DNA of 64,000 nucleotides, from NCBI GenBank assembly GCA_949287835.1, contig CASEHV010000022.1, positions 57,575 to 121,574 on the forward strand, read 5' to 3'. The DNA comes from an uncultured Helicobacter sp. GTDB lineage: Bacteria; Campylobacterota; Campylobacteria; Campylobacterales; Helicobacteraceae. Shown here one piece after another: positions 29,415 to 38,560 of the stretch. Under the pieces are notes generated by a model. That model saw only the letters and a program-made list of their open reading frames with translations, ran no database searches and was not told the DNA's origin. The stretch's first letter is position 1. Each line of letters starts with the position of its first letter. Made by a program: the position numbers and the translations under genes.

Positions 29415-30503
29415 ATGAGTAACGCTTTAATTGATAATCTTAAACAGACAATATCAAGTGGCAATATCAAACGTGATTTTGTGGATAGATTTGGCGAGAG
29501 TGAAAGGAATGAAAGCATACAAATAAGTGAGATGATACGTGGGAATCTATCAAACCTTGAGGGCAGGGATAAACCCGTCTTTGATGCGCTAAATGCCCTT
29601 AGAAATACCGTAAATGACATTAGCCCGCATAATTATAAACCTTCGTTTTTTGAAAGACTTTTTGGCAAAAACAGCAGTATGAAGAAGTATTTTGAAAGGT
29701 TTGATGACAATAAAGATTTGCTAAATGATATTTTAAAAAAGCTAGAGGACGGGAAGCAGACACTGCTTAGAGACAATGTCGCCCTAGAGATTGAGGCACA
29801 GAGGAATTTGGAATTAGCACAAAAACTGCAAGTCCAGCTAGAGCTAGCAAATGAGGCAAATGTCTATGTGGAATCTATCATTAACGCCCAAGATTCTAAC
29901 TCCAATGCCCCCGCCCCGCTTTTAGCACCTCCGCCTAGCGATGATAATGCTAAGGAAGTGGTAAATGCAGTCATTACTATGGACGGACTTGAGATTACAC
30001 CACAAAATAAGGAGCAGATACAAAATCAGATTCTATTTCCATTAAAACAGAAAATCATGGACCTCCAGCAGCAGATTTTGGTTCATACGCAAGGAGAAAT
30101 CGCGCTAAAAACCCTCATAAACAACAACAAAGAGCTTGCAAACAGCGTAGATAGGACAAAAAGCGTTACACTAAATGCCCTAAATGTAGCTATCATCACC
30201 GCACAGGGGCTAGACCAACAGCAGCGAGTGTTAAAGGCAGTGCAGGATATTAATGCACAAACAAGCGACTTAATCGCACATACCGCATCTAAGCTAAAAG
30301 AGCAGGGTGCACAGATACAGGAAGGCGCGGCAAATACCATGCTAGATATGGATAAGCTAAAAAGTGCCTTTGATAATGTCATCGAGGCAATGAATGATGT
30401 GAATAATTTCAAGCTAAACTCACTGCCAAAAATGCAGGAAAACATCAATACATACTCAAAGTATCTTGATGAGATGAAAGAGAGACGACAGAAGGTTATG
30501 TAG
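29415..30503 (+). CDS. telA: TelA/KlaA family toxic anion resistance protein
   Basis: The 362-residue, almost entirely helical cytoplasmic protein has the TelA features. These are an N-terminal segment ending NYKPSFFERLFGKN, long coiled-coil helices (LRDNVALEIEAQRNLELAQK), and the C-terminal VTLNALNVAIITAQGLDQQQ and FDNVIEAMNDVNNFKL. The family is associated with tellurite, colicin or cell-envelope stress resistance, but its biochemical activity is not established. It reads into ureE with a 25-bp gap, an unexpected partner for nickel chaperones. Confidence 0.85.
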   Translation: MSNALIDNLKQTISSGNIKRDFVDRFGESERNESIQISEMIRGNLSNLEGRDKPVFDALNALRNTVNDISPHNYKPSFFERLFGKNSSMKKYFERFDDNKDLLNDILKKLEDGKQTLLRDNVALEIEAQRNLELAQKLQVQLELANEANVYVESIINAQDSNSNAPAPLLAPPPSDDNAKEVVNAVITMDGLEITPQNKEQIQNQILFPLKQKIMDLQQQILVHTQGEIALKTLINNNKELANSVDRTKSVTLNALNVAIITAQGLDQQQRVLKAVQDINAQTSDLIAHTASKLKEQGAQIQEGAANTMLDMDKLKSAFDNVIEAMNDVNNFKLNSLPKMQENINTYSKYLDEMKERRQKVM

Positions 30504-30528
30504 TTTTATTTCATTTCGGAGCTATCTT

Positions 30529-31293
30529 GTGGCAAAGATTATTTGTAATAGCATTTATAGTGGGGATATGGATTTTAGTATTTTCTTAGATTCTAAACAA
30601 ATTCAGGAAAAAGGTTGTAAAAATAAAGATTCTTTAGCTTATATTAAGAATAATGAAAATGACGTCATGTTGAGGGAAACACGTCATGTTGAGTCGACTT
30701 GTGATGTTTATCCCCCCTGTCATGTTGGGCGAAGCGAAACATCTCTATCCCACAATATGTTTAGTTCTACTACAGAATCTAACGAATGCAAAACTTCTAA
30801 CAAAACTACAAACACCCCACAGGGTAAAAACATAATCATAGATAGCATAAGGGTAGAGTGGGAGGCGGCTTATAAGCGGCTTGGACGATATGAAAGCACA
30901 CTTGGAAATGATTTTATATTAAAACTAGATAGGATAGATGGGGGGTTAAATCACGGGCAGATTCTATATTATGATGGGCATTTGGCGGTTAGATTTGAGA
31001 TTATGCCTACGATGTGCCTTGAGTTTGAGTGTAGGGGTTTTAGCCAGATAGCACGCCTTGCATACGAGATTGGCAATCTGCATGCCCCACTTTTCTTTGC
31101 CCCTTTTAGCGATGGGATATTATTAATTGTGCCAGAGGATTATATCCTAGCTAAGTATTTTTATAACCGAGGCTTTAAGATAGAACGCAGATGGCATATA
31201 CTAGAGCCAAAGATGCGGTTTTCACTATCCTTTGCCCTGCCAAAAGAGCCGCGTGTGGTATTGAGTGAGAATTTTAGCATTACAAAGGCATGA
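30529..31293 (+). CDS. ureE: Urease accessory protein UreE with a repeat-derived insert
   Basis: UreE is the dimeric nickel chaperone that hands Ni to the UreFGH complex. The 254-residue product is longer than the ~170 residues of H. pylori UreE. After a short N-terminal strand, residues of about 22-103 are repeat-encoded sequence (HVESTCDVYPPCHVGRSETS). The UreE fold then resumes with DSIRVEWEAAYKRLGRYEST, LNHGQILYYDG and the conserved IARLAYEIGNLHAPLFF. In the last motif His185 corresponds to the metal-binding dimer-interface histidine. Start codon is GTG with a weak GGAG. It is coupled to ureF. Confidence 0.85.
   Translation: MAKIICNSIYSGDMDFSIFLDSKQIQEKGCKNKDSLAYIKNNENDVMLRETRHVESTCDVYPPCHVGRSETSLSHNMFSSTTESNECKTSNKTTNTPQGKNIIIDSIRVEWEAAYKRLGRYESTLGNDFILKLDRIDGGLNHGQILYYDGHLAVRFEIMPTMCLEFECRGFSQIARLAYEIGNLHAPLFFAPFSDGILLIVPEDYILAKYFYNRGFKIERRWHILEPKMRFSLSFALPKEPRVVLSENFSITKA
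30719..30745 (+). repeat. Class B hairpin repeat inside ureE
   Basis: A 27-bp unit with arms ATGTT and AACAT around a GGGCGAAGCGA core. A shorter degenerate unit precedes it (about 30664-30700). It is preceded by the same GTCATGTTTATCC-type flank as the unit in ureF. Confidence 0.8.
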
Positions 31294-31294
31294 T

Positions 31295-32206
31295 ATGAAT
31301 GTGGATTTACTACTATTACAGATTAGTGATACTGCCCTGCCTATTGGGGGATTCTCACATTCATTTGGACTAGAGAGCTTTGTGCAGGAGGGGTTAGTTT
31401 GCGATAGTGATAGTGTTTTGCTTTTTATGCACTCATATATTTTAGAGCCTCTGTTTTATAATGACTTATTAAGCATTAGATATATTTATGAATGTAGCGA
31501 TGTGGATGAGATATTAGAGCTAGAGCATGTGATGTTTGTGCAGACATTATCGCGTGAGATTCGTGAGGGGAATGGCAAACTTGGGAGACGTTTTGTAAAA
31601 ATTGCAAATAAGATTCTACAAAATCCTAGTGATTTATGGAATCTTTATGCTACCCGCACAAGTCACCCCACTCATGCAAGTGCCTTTGGGGTGCTATGTG
31701 TCAGCGTTGGGATAGAGTGTGATAGGGCGCTTAGACATTATGCCTACACACAGGTATCTTCTATGGTGATAAATGCAGTCAAACTCATACCGCTATCCCA
31801 AGAGAGCGGACAAGAGATTCTATCAAAACTGCATGATAGTATAGAGTTGGCATTAGAGAGACTGGAGGATTTGGTGCGTTTTGGGAGTGCGGATTCTTTG
31901 CTTAATGCTTGCAATGAGCAGCACCGTCATGTTTATCCACCATGTCATGTTGAGCAAAGCGAAACATCTCTGCACCCTAAAGGAAGTATAGATTCCAAAA
32001 ATACACGGAAAGATTCTTCACTTAATACTCAAAATGACGGTGCGTTTGTTCAAAATGATAATGTATATCACAATGACATTAAAATACAGAATCAAAAACG
32101 CAATACAATTTCACAAAAATTTGGTCTGTTAGGGATTGGCAGTATGCACTATGACATTATGACTATGCGGCATGAGATTCTCTACTCAAGACTTTATATG
32201 TCATAA
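31295..32206 (+). CDS. ureF: Urease accessory protein UreF with a repeat-derived insert
   Basis: UreF forms part of the UreFGH GTPase-activation complex on apo-urease. The 303-residue protein shows the helical UreF core: QISDTALPIGGFSHSFGLES near the N-terminus, LGRRFVKIANKIL, SHPTHASAFGVLCVSVGIE, SSMVINAVKLIPLSQESGQ, and the conserved C-terminus SMHYDIMTMRHEILYSRLYMS (here without its last residue in the quotation limits). About 60 residues between the last helices (nt ~31920-32110) are repeat-encoded (CHVEQSETSLHPKGSIDSK). Its ATG lies 1 bp after the ureE stop. Confidence 0.88.
   Translation: MNVDLLLLQISDTALPIGGFSHSFGLESFVQEGLVCDSDSVLLFMHSYILEPLFYNDLLSIRYIYECSDVDEILELEHVMFVQTLSREIREGNGKLGRRFVKIANKILQNPSDLWNLYATRTSHPTHASAFGVLCVSVGIECDRALRHYAYTQVSSMVINAVKLIPLSQESGQEILSKLHDSIELALERLEDLVRFGSADSLLNACNEQHRHVYPPCHVEQSETSLHPKGSIDSKNTRKDSSLNTQNDGAFVQNDNVYHNDIKIQNQKRNTISQKFGLLGIGSMHYDIMTMRHEILYSRLYMS
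31944..31970 (+). repeat. Class B hairpin repeat inside ureF
   Basis: A 27-bp unit, arms ATGTT and AACAT, core GAGCAAAGCGA. It is read in the frame giving CHVEQSETS, while 28-bp units in ureH are read as VMLSGSETS. A one-base change in loop length thus shifts the translated frame without creating stops. Confidence 0.85.
32011..32038 (-). repeat. Degenerate class A hairpin repeat inside ureF
   Basis: AGATTCTTCACTTAATACTC followed by AAAATGAC, resembling inverted class A. One arm has decayed (AAAAT instead of AGAAT). Confidence 0.6.
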
Positions 32207-32224
32207 ATGAAAAAAAGGAAAAAT

Positions 32225-32821
32225 ATGGTAAAAATTGGCGTATGCGGACCTGTTGGCAGTGGTAAAACGGCGCTTTTAGAGATTTTGACTAGAAAGCTAA
32301 GTGGCAGGTATGAAATGGCAGTTATCACAAATGATATTTACACAAGGGAAGATGCGGAGTTTATGAGTAAAAATTCTGTACTGCCAAAGGAGAGGATTAT
32401 AGGCGTAGAGACAGGCGGCTGTCCGCACACCGCCATACGTGAAGATGCCTCTATGAATTTAGAAGCACTAGAGGAAATGCAGACTAGATTCCCAAATCTT
32501 GATATGGTTTTGATAGAAAGCGGCGGGGATAATCTTGCCGCGACATTTAGCCCTTTACTAGCGGATTTTGTTATCTTTGTGATAGATGTTTCTGGGGGAG
32601 ATAAGATTCCAAGAAAAGGGGGACCTGGGATTATGAAATCTGATTTATTGCTTATAAACAAGATAGATTTAGCACCATTTGTAGGAGCAGATTTAGAATT
32701 AATGCGAAGAGATAGCGAGAAGATGCGAGGAGAAAAACCATTTATTTTTACCAACATTAAGCAGGAGCAGGGCATAGATGAAGTCATAGAGTGGATAGTG
32801 CGATATGCACTTATGGATTAG
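32225..32821 (+). CDS. ureG: Urease accessory GTPase UreG
   Basis: UreG is the GTPase that carries nickel and powers urease activation. The 198-residue product has the standard length. It has P-loop [13 protein letters not shown], the EDAEFMSKN and [21 protein letters not shown] regions (with the nickel-binding Cys-Pro-His), and the NKIDLAP specificity motif. The ATG at 32225 is preferred because an AAAGG precedes it. Unlike its three neighbours, ureG carries no repeat insert. Confidence 0.96.
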   Translation: MVKIGVCGPVGSGKTALLEILTRKLSGRYEMAVITNDIYTREDAEFMSKNSVLPKERIIGVETGGCPHTAIREDASMNLEALEEMQTRFPNLDMVLIESGGDNLAATFSPLLADFVIFVIDVSGGDKIPRKGGPGIMKSDLLLINKIDLAPFVGADLELMRRDSEKMRGEKPFIFTNIKQEQGIDEVIEWIVRYALMD

Positions 32822-32823
32822 CT

Positions 32824-34110
32824 ATGTCGCTGCTAGATGTAAAATTTACAAATGATAGGGGAAAGGCGGTAGTTGCCTCTAGTTATTTTACGCCGCCGCT
32901 AAAGATTTTTAGTCCATTTTATGATGATGGCTTTGCGTCTTTAATGCTATTAAATGTGAGTGCTGGAATCATGGCAGGTGATAGGCATGATATACGTCTC
33001 ACTCTAGGAGAGGGGTGCAATGTAGCACTAGAGACGCAGAGCTTTGAGAAAATCCATAAAATGCCATTGGGAAAGAGTGCGAGTAGAGATGTGCATATTG
33101 TGTTAGATGAGGATAGCACACTAATTTATTCCCCGCTGCCCTGCATTCCTTTTGAGGATAGCGAGTTTTACTCTAAGTGTCGCGTGGATATGGCTAGGGG
33201 TAGCAGAATGTGCTTTAGTGAGATAGTAGCTGGTGGGAGGATTTTTTATAGAGATAGGCATAGCGAGGGGGAGAAATTTTATTTTAGAATCTTTAGTCAA
33301 ATGCTGGAGGTATATAGAGAGGGTGAGCTTGTCTTGCTTGATAAATTATTCTTGCGTGGAGGGAAACAAGATTTTGTAAAATCATGTCGTTCTGATAATT
33401 TACGTCATTGCGGGGCAAAGTCAAAGAATCAAGACTACAGAGATTCTTCGGGCATTCGCCCTCAGAATGACATAAGAAGCAATAATGATACTACCTCCGT
33501 CATGTTGAGCGGTAGCGAAACATCTCTGCAGAATCTAGATTCTAAAAACATTCAGAAAGATTCTTCGCTTAACGCTCAGAATGACGAAAAATTTAATAAT
33601 AACGAAGCTATTTCAACTCCCTCCTCCTCTTGCGAGAGTCTCCCCACCATAACTACCACCTCCCTTTGCGGGAGGTGGATAGGGGGAGGGGCCTCAAACA
33701 TAGATTCCCAAAAACACAATAACCACGTCATGTTGAGCGGTAGCGAAACATCTATAGATTCCAAAAAAATGACAGAATCTAAACAAACGCAAAATCTAGA
33801 TTCTTCATATTCATTCAGAATGACACAGAATCTAGATTCTATGTGTAGCTTTAATGGCGCTAGTCATTACCTAAGTGTGATAATAATATGGGAGATAGAT
33901 GAGGAGCATTTGAGAAGTGCTTTAGATGAATTTGCAAAAGAGATAAAAGATGATATAAAGTATGGAATCTCAGAGCTACCAAATGCCATTGGCTACTGCA
34001 TAAAGGCACTATCAAATGGTAGTGAGAATCTAATAGTGCTACGGGATAAAATAGCGGGTTGGGTTAGAGATTATGGTGCACTTACATGTCTCTCATCTAA
34101 AATCTTATAA
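32824..34110 (+). CDS. ureH: Urease accessory protein UreH (UreD family) with a large repeat-derived insert
   Basis: UreH is the scaffold that binds apo-urease and recruits UreF and UreG. The H. pylori protein is about 265 residues; this one is 428. The N-terminal half is typical (YFTPPLKIFSPFYDDG, LLNVSAGIMAGDRHDI, TQSFEKIHKMPLGKSASRD, SEIVAGGRIFYRDR). The C-terminal half resumes at MCSFNGASHYLSVIIIWEID and ends IKALSNGSENLIVLRDKIAG. Between nt ~33370 and ~33840, about 155 residues are encoded by a mosaic of dispersed repeats with no stop codon. The start is 2 bp after ureG. The 3' end overlaps the convergent FUSC gene by 40 bp. Confidence 0.86.
   Translation: MSLLDVKFTNDRGKAVVASSYFTPPLKIFSPFYDDGFASLMLLNVSAGIMAGDRHDIRLTLGEGCNVALETQSFEKIHKMPLGKSASRDVHIVLDEDSTLIYSPLPCIPFEDSEFYSKCRVDMARGSRMCFSEIVAGGRIFYRDRHSEGEKFYFRIFSQMLEVYREGELVLLDKLFLRGGKQDFVKSCRSDNLRHCGAKSKNQDYRDSSGIRPQNDIRSNNDTTSVMLSGSETSLQNLDSKNIQKDSSLNAQNDEKFNNNEAISTPSSSCESLPTITTTSLCGRWIGGGASNIDSQKHNNHVMLSGSETSIDSKKMTESKQTQNLDSSYSFRMTQNLDSMCSFNGASHYLSVIIIWEIDEEHLRSALDEFAKEIKDDIKYGISELPNAIGYCIKALSNGSENLIVLRDKIAGWVRDYGALTCLSSKIL
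33370..33840. repeat. Repeat mosaic inserted in ureH
   Basis: About 470 bp built from class A units (inverted, 33441-33471, 33559-33585 and 33798-33824), class B units (33499-33526 and 33727-33753) and a GC-rich hairpin (33656-33678). They are joined by linkers rich in AATCTAGATTC. The block interrupts ureH between two conserved segments. Confidence 0.85.
33656..33678. repeat. GC-rich hairpin of a third repeat type in ureH
   Basis: CCACCTCCC-TTTGC-GGGAGGTGG is a 9-bp perfect stem with a 5-nt loop, flanked by TCCCTCCTCCTC and AGGGGGAGGGG. Its base composition is far from that of the neighbourhood. It differs from class A and B in sequence but sits in the same mosaic. Confidence 0.75.
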
Positions 34111-36146
34111 AGCTTGTTTTGAATCTCAAAGATTTCTAGGGCTATGTGGGAGAAATGGGAGTTACCATCTCTTAGATTTAGCTTTGTGCTAAAGTTATAT
34201 TCTTTCTTGTTTAATAATGCCTCTAGCATATCAAAGCGATTTTTTAGAATCATCATGTTTTCTAAACAACCCTCTTTATCCTCTAGGCTCTCTACTGAGT
34301 GATATAACTCATTGATTTTTAGGTTTAATAATTCTAGCGTCTGCATGAGGAAATTACCATAGACGACTATCTGATGAGATTTGCCACCCTTTTCATTTTT
34401 AGAATCTTGTAGTGTCTTTCGTAGCTCGTCTGTATTATGCAATAGTGTGGCGTATTTTATCTGCATGGCATGGGCGTCTGTGTTACTATTTTGCATTGTG
34501 TTTATGAGATTTTGTGATATTTCGCCTAGCATATTTAGCTGCTTATTTAGCAGTGGCACTAGATTATGATATGAGAATCTAGGAAAGATTGTTCTAAAAA
34601 TAAATATCGCAAAAATCACACCAAGACCTATGTCTATAATCCTATCTAGCACATATTCAAGGAAATTCTCATAAATAATAGAATACATCATCACAAAAAA
34701 GCACATCATAAAGCCAGACCAAAGCCACACAGGAAATGCCTTTAGATACACGACTAAAAACACGATAAAGCCAAATAGCAAATAAAACATTATCTCATTA
34801 GAGAAAAAGCTAATAATAATGCCTACACAGATTCCAAACACGGCACTAAAGAAATACTCCTTGCTAATATGCTGCATGCCCCCCATAAATGGTCGCACGA
34901 CACTTATCACGCCAAGGCTTATCCATATACCCCTATTAATATTTAGCATAGTGGCAAAGATTAGCGATAAGGCAATGGCAAGGGAATATTTAATGGCAAA
35001 TCTAAATGTGGGATTATTTATATCAAATGCCTTTATGATATTTTTTAGACTCCTTTTATCCGGGGGGTTTAGCAGTGAGGTAGAATCTTTACTAATGCGA
35101 CAGAAACTCTCGAATTTATAATAGAGAATCTTAATGATATTCTGCATAGAAATATCTTGCTTTCTCTCAAAATCCATAGATAAGATTCTATCTGCCTGCT
35201 CTCTTTTAATGCTAGGAATCCTGCCTATGAAAATCTTACTTAGCATATTCAGATTCCACACAATCTCAGATATTAGTTTTGGATATTTCCTATGTATGTG
35301 ATGCTCGTAAAGCACATTTGCTACCATGTAAATATCCTCAATGCGATAGATATAAAATATTGCCCTGCGAATGTTTTTTACCATGTAACTATCATTGCTT
35401 TGTGTGCGGATTAGCAGAGTTTGCTTGATATTATGAATCATGGAAAAAGTAAGATTCTTATAGCGGTTAAAATCTCTTTTTGATTCCATATTTTTCATCA
35501 TATTGCTTAGATTATTTATCACAAGGGGGAAATAGACTTGCGTATATTTGCCATAATTCCCCGCAGTATTTAATAGTAAAAATCCTATGACTATGCCAAA
35601 CATAGCACTGCTAAAGACTACTATCATGGATTCCCAAGGTGGCAGGAATAATCCAGAATCCACATAGATACATGCCACCAAAGAGTTTGTTACCACAGGC
35701 ACAAACATACGGTAGGAATCAATAGAGTATGCCCTAGACATGCCTACCATGAATGTAAGAAGTAGCACGGGTATGGCAAGCCATAGCACATCTATTGTCT
35801 CATGACTAGAGAATGCCTTTTGTGCGATGATAGTAAAAAGTGCCACAGAAAGCGCTGAGCCAATGCCAAAGCCTAGCATGTAAAGTCTCCTATCTGCCTG
35901 CTGGGATAGCGTAGCATTGAGAAAAAAGACTTGCATAGGCGTCATCGTAGCCCATATTAATACCTGCTGACCAAATATGAGATAATGCACAAGAGCGCTT
36001 AGTGATATTGCTACCATAGCCTTTAGGGCGTATTGTAGTTTTAGATATCCTGGGTCGTAGATTTGTAGATATTTTGTTAGATTAATATATATTTGTTTCA
36101 AAGGGTTTCCATGATATAAGGAATTGAAAGCATTATTATAAAACAA
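34071..36146 (-). CDS. FUSC/YccS-type integral membrane protein
   Basis: The 691-residue protein has two blocks of hydrophobic helices (about residues 45-190 and 375-510), each followed by a long hydrophilic helical region. This is the layout of the FUSC (fusaric acid resistance/aromatic acid efflux-like, YccS/YhfK) family. Recognisable is the second-block motif RFAIKYSLAIALSLIFATML with GIWISLGVISVVRPFMGG. It is probably an inner-membrane exporter of unknown substrate. The likely start is a TTG at 36146 with no strong ribosome site, so the true start is uncertain. Its 3' end overlaps ureH tail to tail. Confidence 0.75.
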   Translation of the reverse strand: MFYNNAFNSLYHGNPLKQIYINLTKYLQIYDPGYLKLQYALKAMVAISLSALVHYLIFGQQVLIWATMTPMQVFFLNATLSQQADRRLYMLGFGIGSALSVALFTIIAQKAFSSHETIDVLWLAIPVLLLTFMVGMSRAYSIDSYRMFVPVVTNSLVACIYVDSGLFLPPWESMIVVFSSAMFGIVIGFLLLNTAGNYGKYTQVYFPLVINNLSNMMKNMESKRDFNRYKNLTFSMIHNIKQTLLIRTQSNDSYMVKNIRRAIFYIYRIEDIYMVANVLYEHHIHRKYPKLISEIVWNLNMLSKIFIGRIPSIKREQADRILSMDFERKQDISMQNIIKILYYKFESFCRISKDSTSLLNPPDKRSLKNIIKAFDINNPTFRFAIKYSLAIALSLIFATMLNINRGIWISLGVISVVRPFMGGMQHISKEYFFSAVFGICVGIIISFFSNEIMFYLLFGFIVFLVVYLKAFPVWLWSGFMMCFFVMMYSIIYENFLEYVLDRIIDIGLGVIFAIFIFRTIFPRFSYHNLVPLLNKQLNMLGEISQNLINTMQNSNTDAHAMQIKYATLLHNTDELRKTLQDSKNEKGGKSHQIVVYGNFLMQTLELLNLKINELYHSVESLEDKEGCLENMMILKNRFDMLEALLNKKEYNFSTKLNLRDGNSHFSHIALEIFEIQNKLYKILDERHVSAP

Positions 36147-36445
36147 AGCATGTTTATAAAAAGTGATGAATTGTTAGATTGTCGTATTATTGTGTTTATT
36201 GTTATAAACTTATTTTTTGAGAGGTCTGGAATATTAACAAATATTTACACTATAATTTTTCATATATATTTTATGAAAAATCCACGTAATATTTGTGAAA
36301 AATATGAGATTTAAAGAGATAAAATAAAATATTATTCCTACAAAGTTTTCATAATTTAATATATAAAATGTTATATATTAAGCAACTTAAAAAGATAAAT
36401 GTGATAGAATTTCGAGTTATTTTCATAATAAAAAAGGGATTACAG
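36147..36445. promoter_or_regulatory. AT-rich divergent intergenic region
   Basis: 299 bp between the FUSC gene and the chemotaxis gene, strongly AT-rich. It contains a TATAAT at about 36251-36256 and an adjacent 8-bp inverted repeat, TTTTTCAT (36256-36263) with ATGAAAAA (36273-36280). It probably holds divergent promoters. I see no small gene. Confidence 0.45.
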
Positions 36446-38560
36446 ATGGGTTTTTATTCGCGTTTAGGTATTGGCACAAAGGTGATTTTAGGTCTTTTCA
36501 TTATCATACTAATATGTATGACTGCTTTGACCGCTACAATAGTTAGACTTTCATCTAAGATTCAGGAAAGTGAGTCAAAAGACCTTATATTTAATGCTTC
36601 CAATCGTATAGCAAATGAGTTAAAAATAGGCTTTGATGCCTCATATCTTGCTTCTAAAGTTACTTCTATTAGCATATCTCAGTTGCTTACAGGTAGCACG
36701 GAGCATAATATTAAACGTTCTCAGGAAGTTATGAAAGCAAATCTTGAGGCAGCACTAGATGCAAATTCTTTTGCTATTTTTGGCTTTGCATATCTAAAAG
36801 ACCACCCACATCATCATGGCGATAATATCGTCGACCCTAAAAATAGACTTCCAGATGGCAATATGCTAATCCTTCTTAGAGACACACAGCCAACTGCCGA
36901 TGGTGGTGTAATCGTAGAACAGGCGGATAATTCACTTTTTGCTCTCCATAGTACACAGCATATTATGCAAACTCACAGACCATCAATAGGTCTTCCACGT
37001 CGCGTAAATATCGGTGGGCAGGATATGTATGGATTTGCCATAAACTTCCCGATAGTGGATTCAGATGGTAGATTTATGGGCTTTGTGGGTATGTTTTTGA
37101 ATCTCAATGTGCAAAGAGAAGACCTCTTAAATAAGATTTTCTCTGTGTTTGAGAATGACTATCGATACCTTACCACAGAGGATGGCACTATTGTTATTCA
37201 TGATAATGAGAAGTTTCAAGGACAGCCATTAAATACTGCTATTAGCTCTGATATTACAAGTCTCCTTGCAGGTATCAAAAATAGAAGTGGTGGAATCTAT
37301 GAGTATCAAAACTCACGAGGAGTAAGTATACTTGCCGCTCCTACTTCCTTTGAGGTTGGAAATGGTAGCGGGGTATATCTCACGACAATTGTCGCTGCAC
37401 CTAAGGATTCTGTGTTTAGTGCTGTTTATGGATTACGAAATATCGTGATTATAGCGATGATAATATCTATTATTATAATATGTGCTGTGTGTTTTGTTTA
37501 TATTAAATACTCCATAGCAAATAGAATCATAAACATCGGAAAATATTTACAACAATTCTTTAGCTATTTAAACTACGAGGTAAAAGAACAACCAAAACTA
37601 TTAAAACCACGTTATCAAGATGAAATCGGCGCTATGGCTACTATCATCAATATTAACTGCGATAGGGTAAAGCAGGGATTAGACAAAGATGCACTGGCAG
37701 TCGAGCAAACTATGAATGTGGCAAAGAGTATTGAGAATGGTGATATGACACTGCGAATCACACATGCACCGCATACGCCAAAGCTGCTAGAGCTACGAGA
37801 TATACTTAATAAGATGCTAGATTCTCTACAAGGCAAAGTCGGTAGTGATTTAAATAAGATTGAGAAAGTATTTAACTCCTATCTATCTCTTGATTTCACA
37901 ACCAATATTGAAAATGCAAGCGGAAAGGTAGAGACTACCACAAACGCACTAGGGCAGGAGATACGCAATATGCTAAATGCCTCTGCGACTTTTGCTAGGA
38001 ATCTAGAACAGCAATCAGGGAATCTAAAAGAAGCAATAGATGACCTAGTGAAAGGCTCAAATATTCAGGCAAGTAGCCTAGAGCAGACTGCAAGTGCCAT
38101 AGAGCAGATTACTTCATCTATGCAGAATATGAGTAGTAAAACCTCTGAAGTCGTAAGGCAGAGTGAGGATATAAAAGAGATTCTAGGAGTCATTAGAGAC
38201 ATAGCTGACCAAACAAATCTACTAGCACTCAATGCAGCGATAGAAGCCGCAAGAGCAGGGGAGCATGGACGTGGCTTTGCAGTTGTCGCCGATGAGGTTA
38301 GAAAACTAGCTGAACGCACACAAAAAAGCCTAGGTGAGATAGAGGCAAATGCTAACATGCTAATACAGGGCATAAATGACATGGCAGATTCCATAAAAGA
38401 GCAAACCGCAGGGGTAAATCAAATCAATGAATCAGTAGGGCAGCTAGAGAAAGTAACGCAAGATACTCTAAGGATAGCCAACCACTCACAAGGCATAAGC
38501 GAATCGGTAGATAATATCGCCGGAGAGATTATGAGTGATGTTAATAAGAAGAAGTTTTAA
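36446..38560 (+). CDS. Methyl-accepting chemotaxis protein (Cache-type sensor)
   Basis: A transmembrane chemoreceptor that controls CheA. The 704-residue protein has TM1 at about residues 10-32 and a large periplasmic region (about 35-325) of Cache type, with [11 protein letters not shown] and [23 protein letters not shown]2 is around 330-355, a HAMP-like stretch follows, and then the signalling domain with the hairpin tip [38 protein letters not shown] (one continuous motif, split here). It resembles TlpA-like receptors of H. pylori. The ATG at 36446 starts the first membrane helix, so upstream in-frame codons are rejected. The ligand is unknown. Confidence 0.9.
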   Translation: MGFYSRLGIGTKVILGLFIIILICMTALTATIVRLSSKIQESESKDLIFNASNRIANELKIGFDASYLASKVTSISISQLLTGSTEHNIKRSQEVMKANLEAALDANSFAIFGFAYLKDHPHHHGDNIVDPKNRLPDGNMLILLRDTQPTADGGVIVEQADNSLFALHSTQHIMQTHRPSIGLPRRVNIGGQDMYGFAINFPIVDSDGRFMGFVGMFLNLNVQREDLLNKIFSVFENDYRYLTTEDGTIVIHDNEKFQGQPLNTAISSDITSLLAGIKNRSGGIYEYQNSRGVSILAAPTSFEVGNGSGVYLTTIVAAPKDSVFSAVYGLRNIVIIAMIISIIIICAVCFVYIKYSIANRIINIGKYLQQFFSYLNYEVKEQPKLLKPRYQDEIGAMATIININCDRVKQGLDKDALAVEQTMNVAKSIENGDMTLRITHAPHTPKLLELRDILNKMLDSLQGKVGSDLNKIEKVFNSYLSLDFTTNIENASGKVETTTNALGQEIRNMLNASATFARNLEQQSGNLKEAIDDLVKGSNIQASSLEQTASAIEQITSSMQNMSSKTSEVVRQSEDIKEILGVIRDIADQTNLLALNAAIEAARAGEHGRGFAVVADEVRKLAERTQKSLGEIEANANMLIQGINDMADSIKEQTAGVNQINESVGQLEKVTQDTLRIANHSQGISESVDNIAGEIMSDVNKKKF

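Noticed and set aside
33370..33840. CRISPR array
   Set aside because: The repeats are short, of mixed type and orientation, with irregular spacing and linker sequences that are themselves repeated. No cas genes are present.
32824..34110. ureH as a pseudogene because of the large insert
   Set aside because: The frame stays open across the insert and both conserved halves are intact, so loss of function cannot be claimed from sequence.
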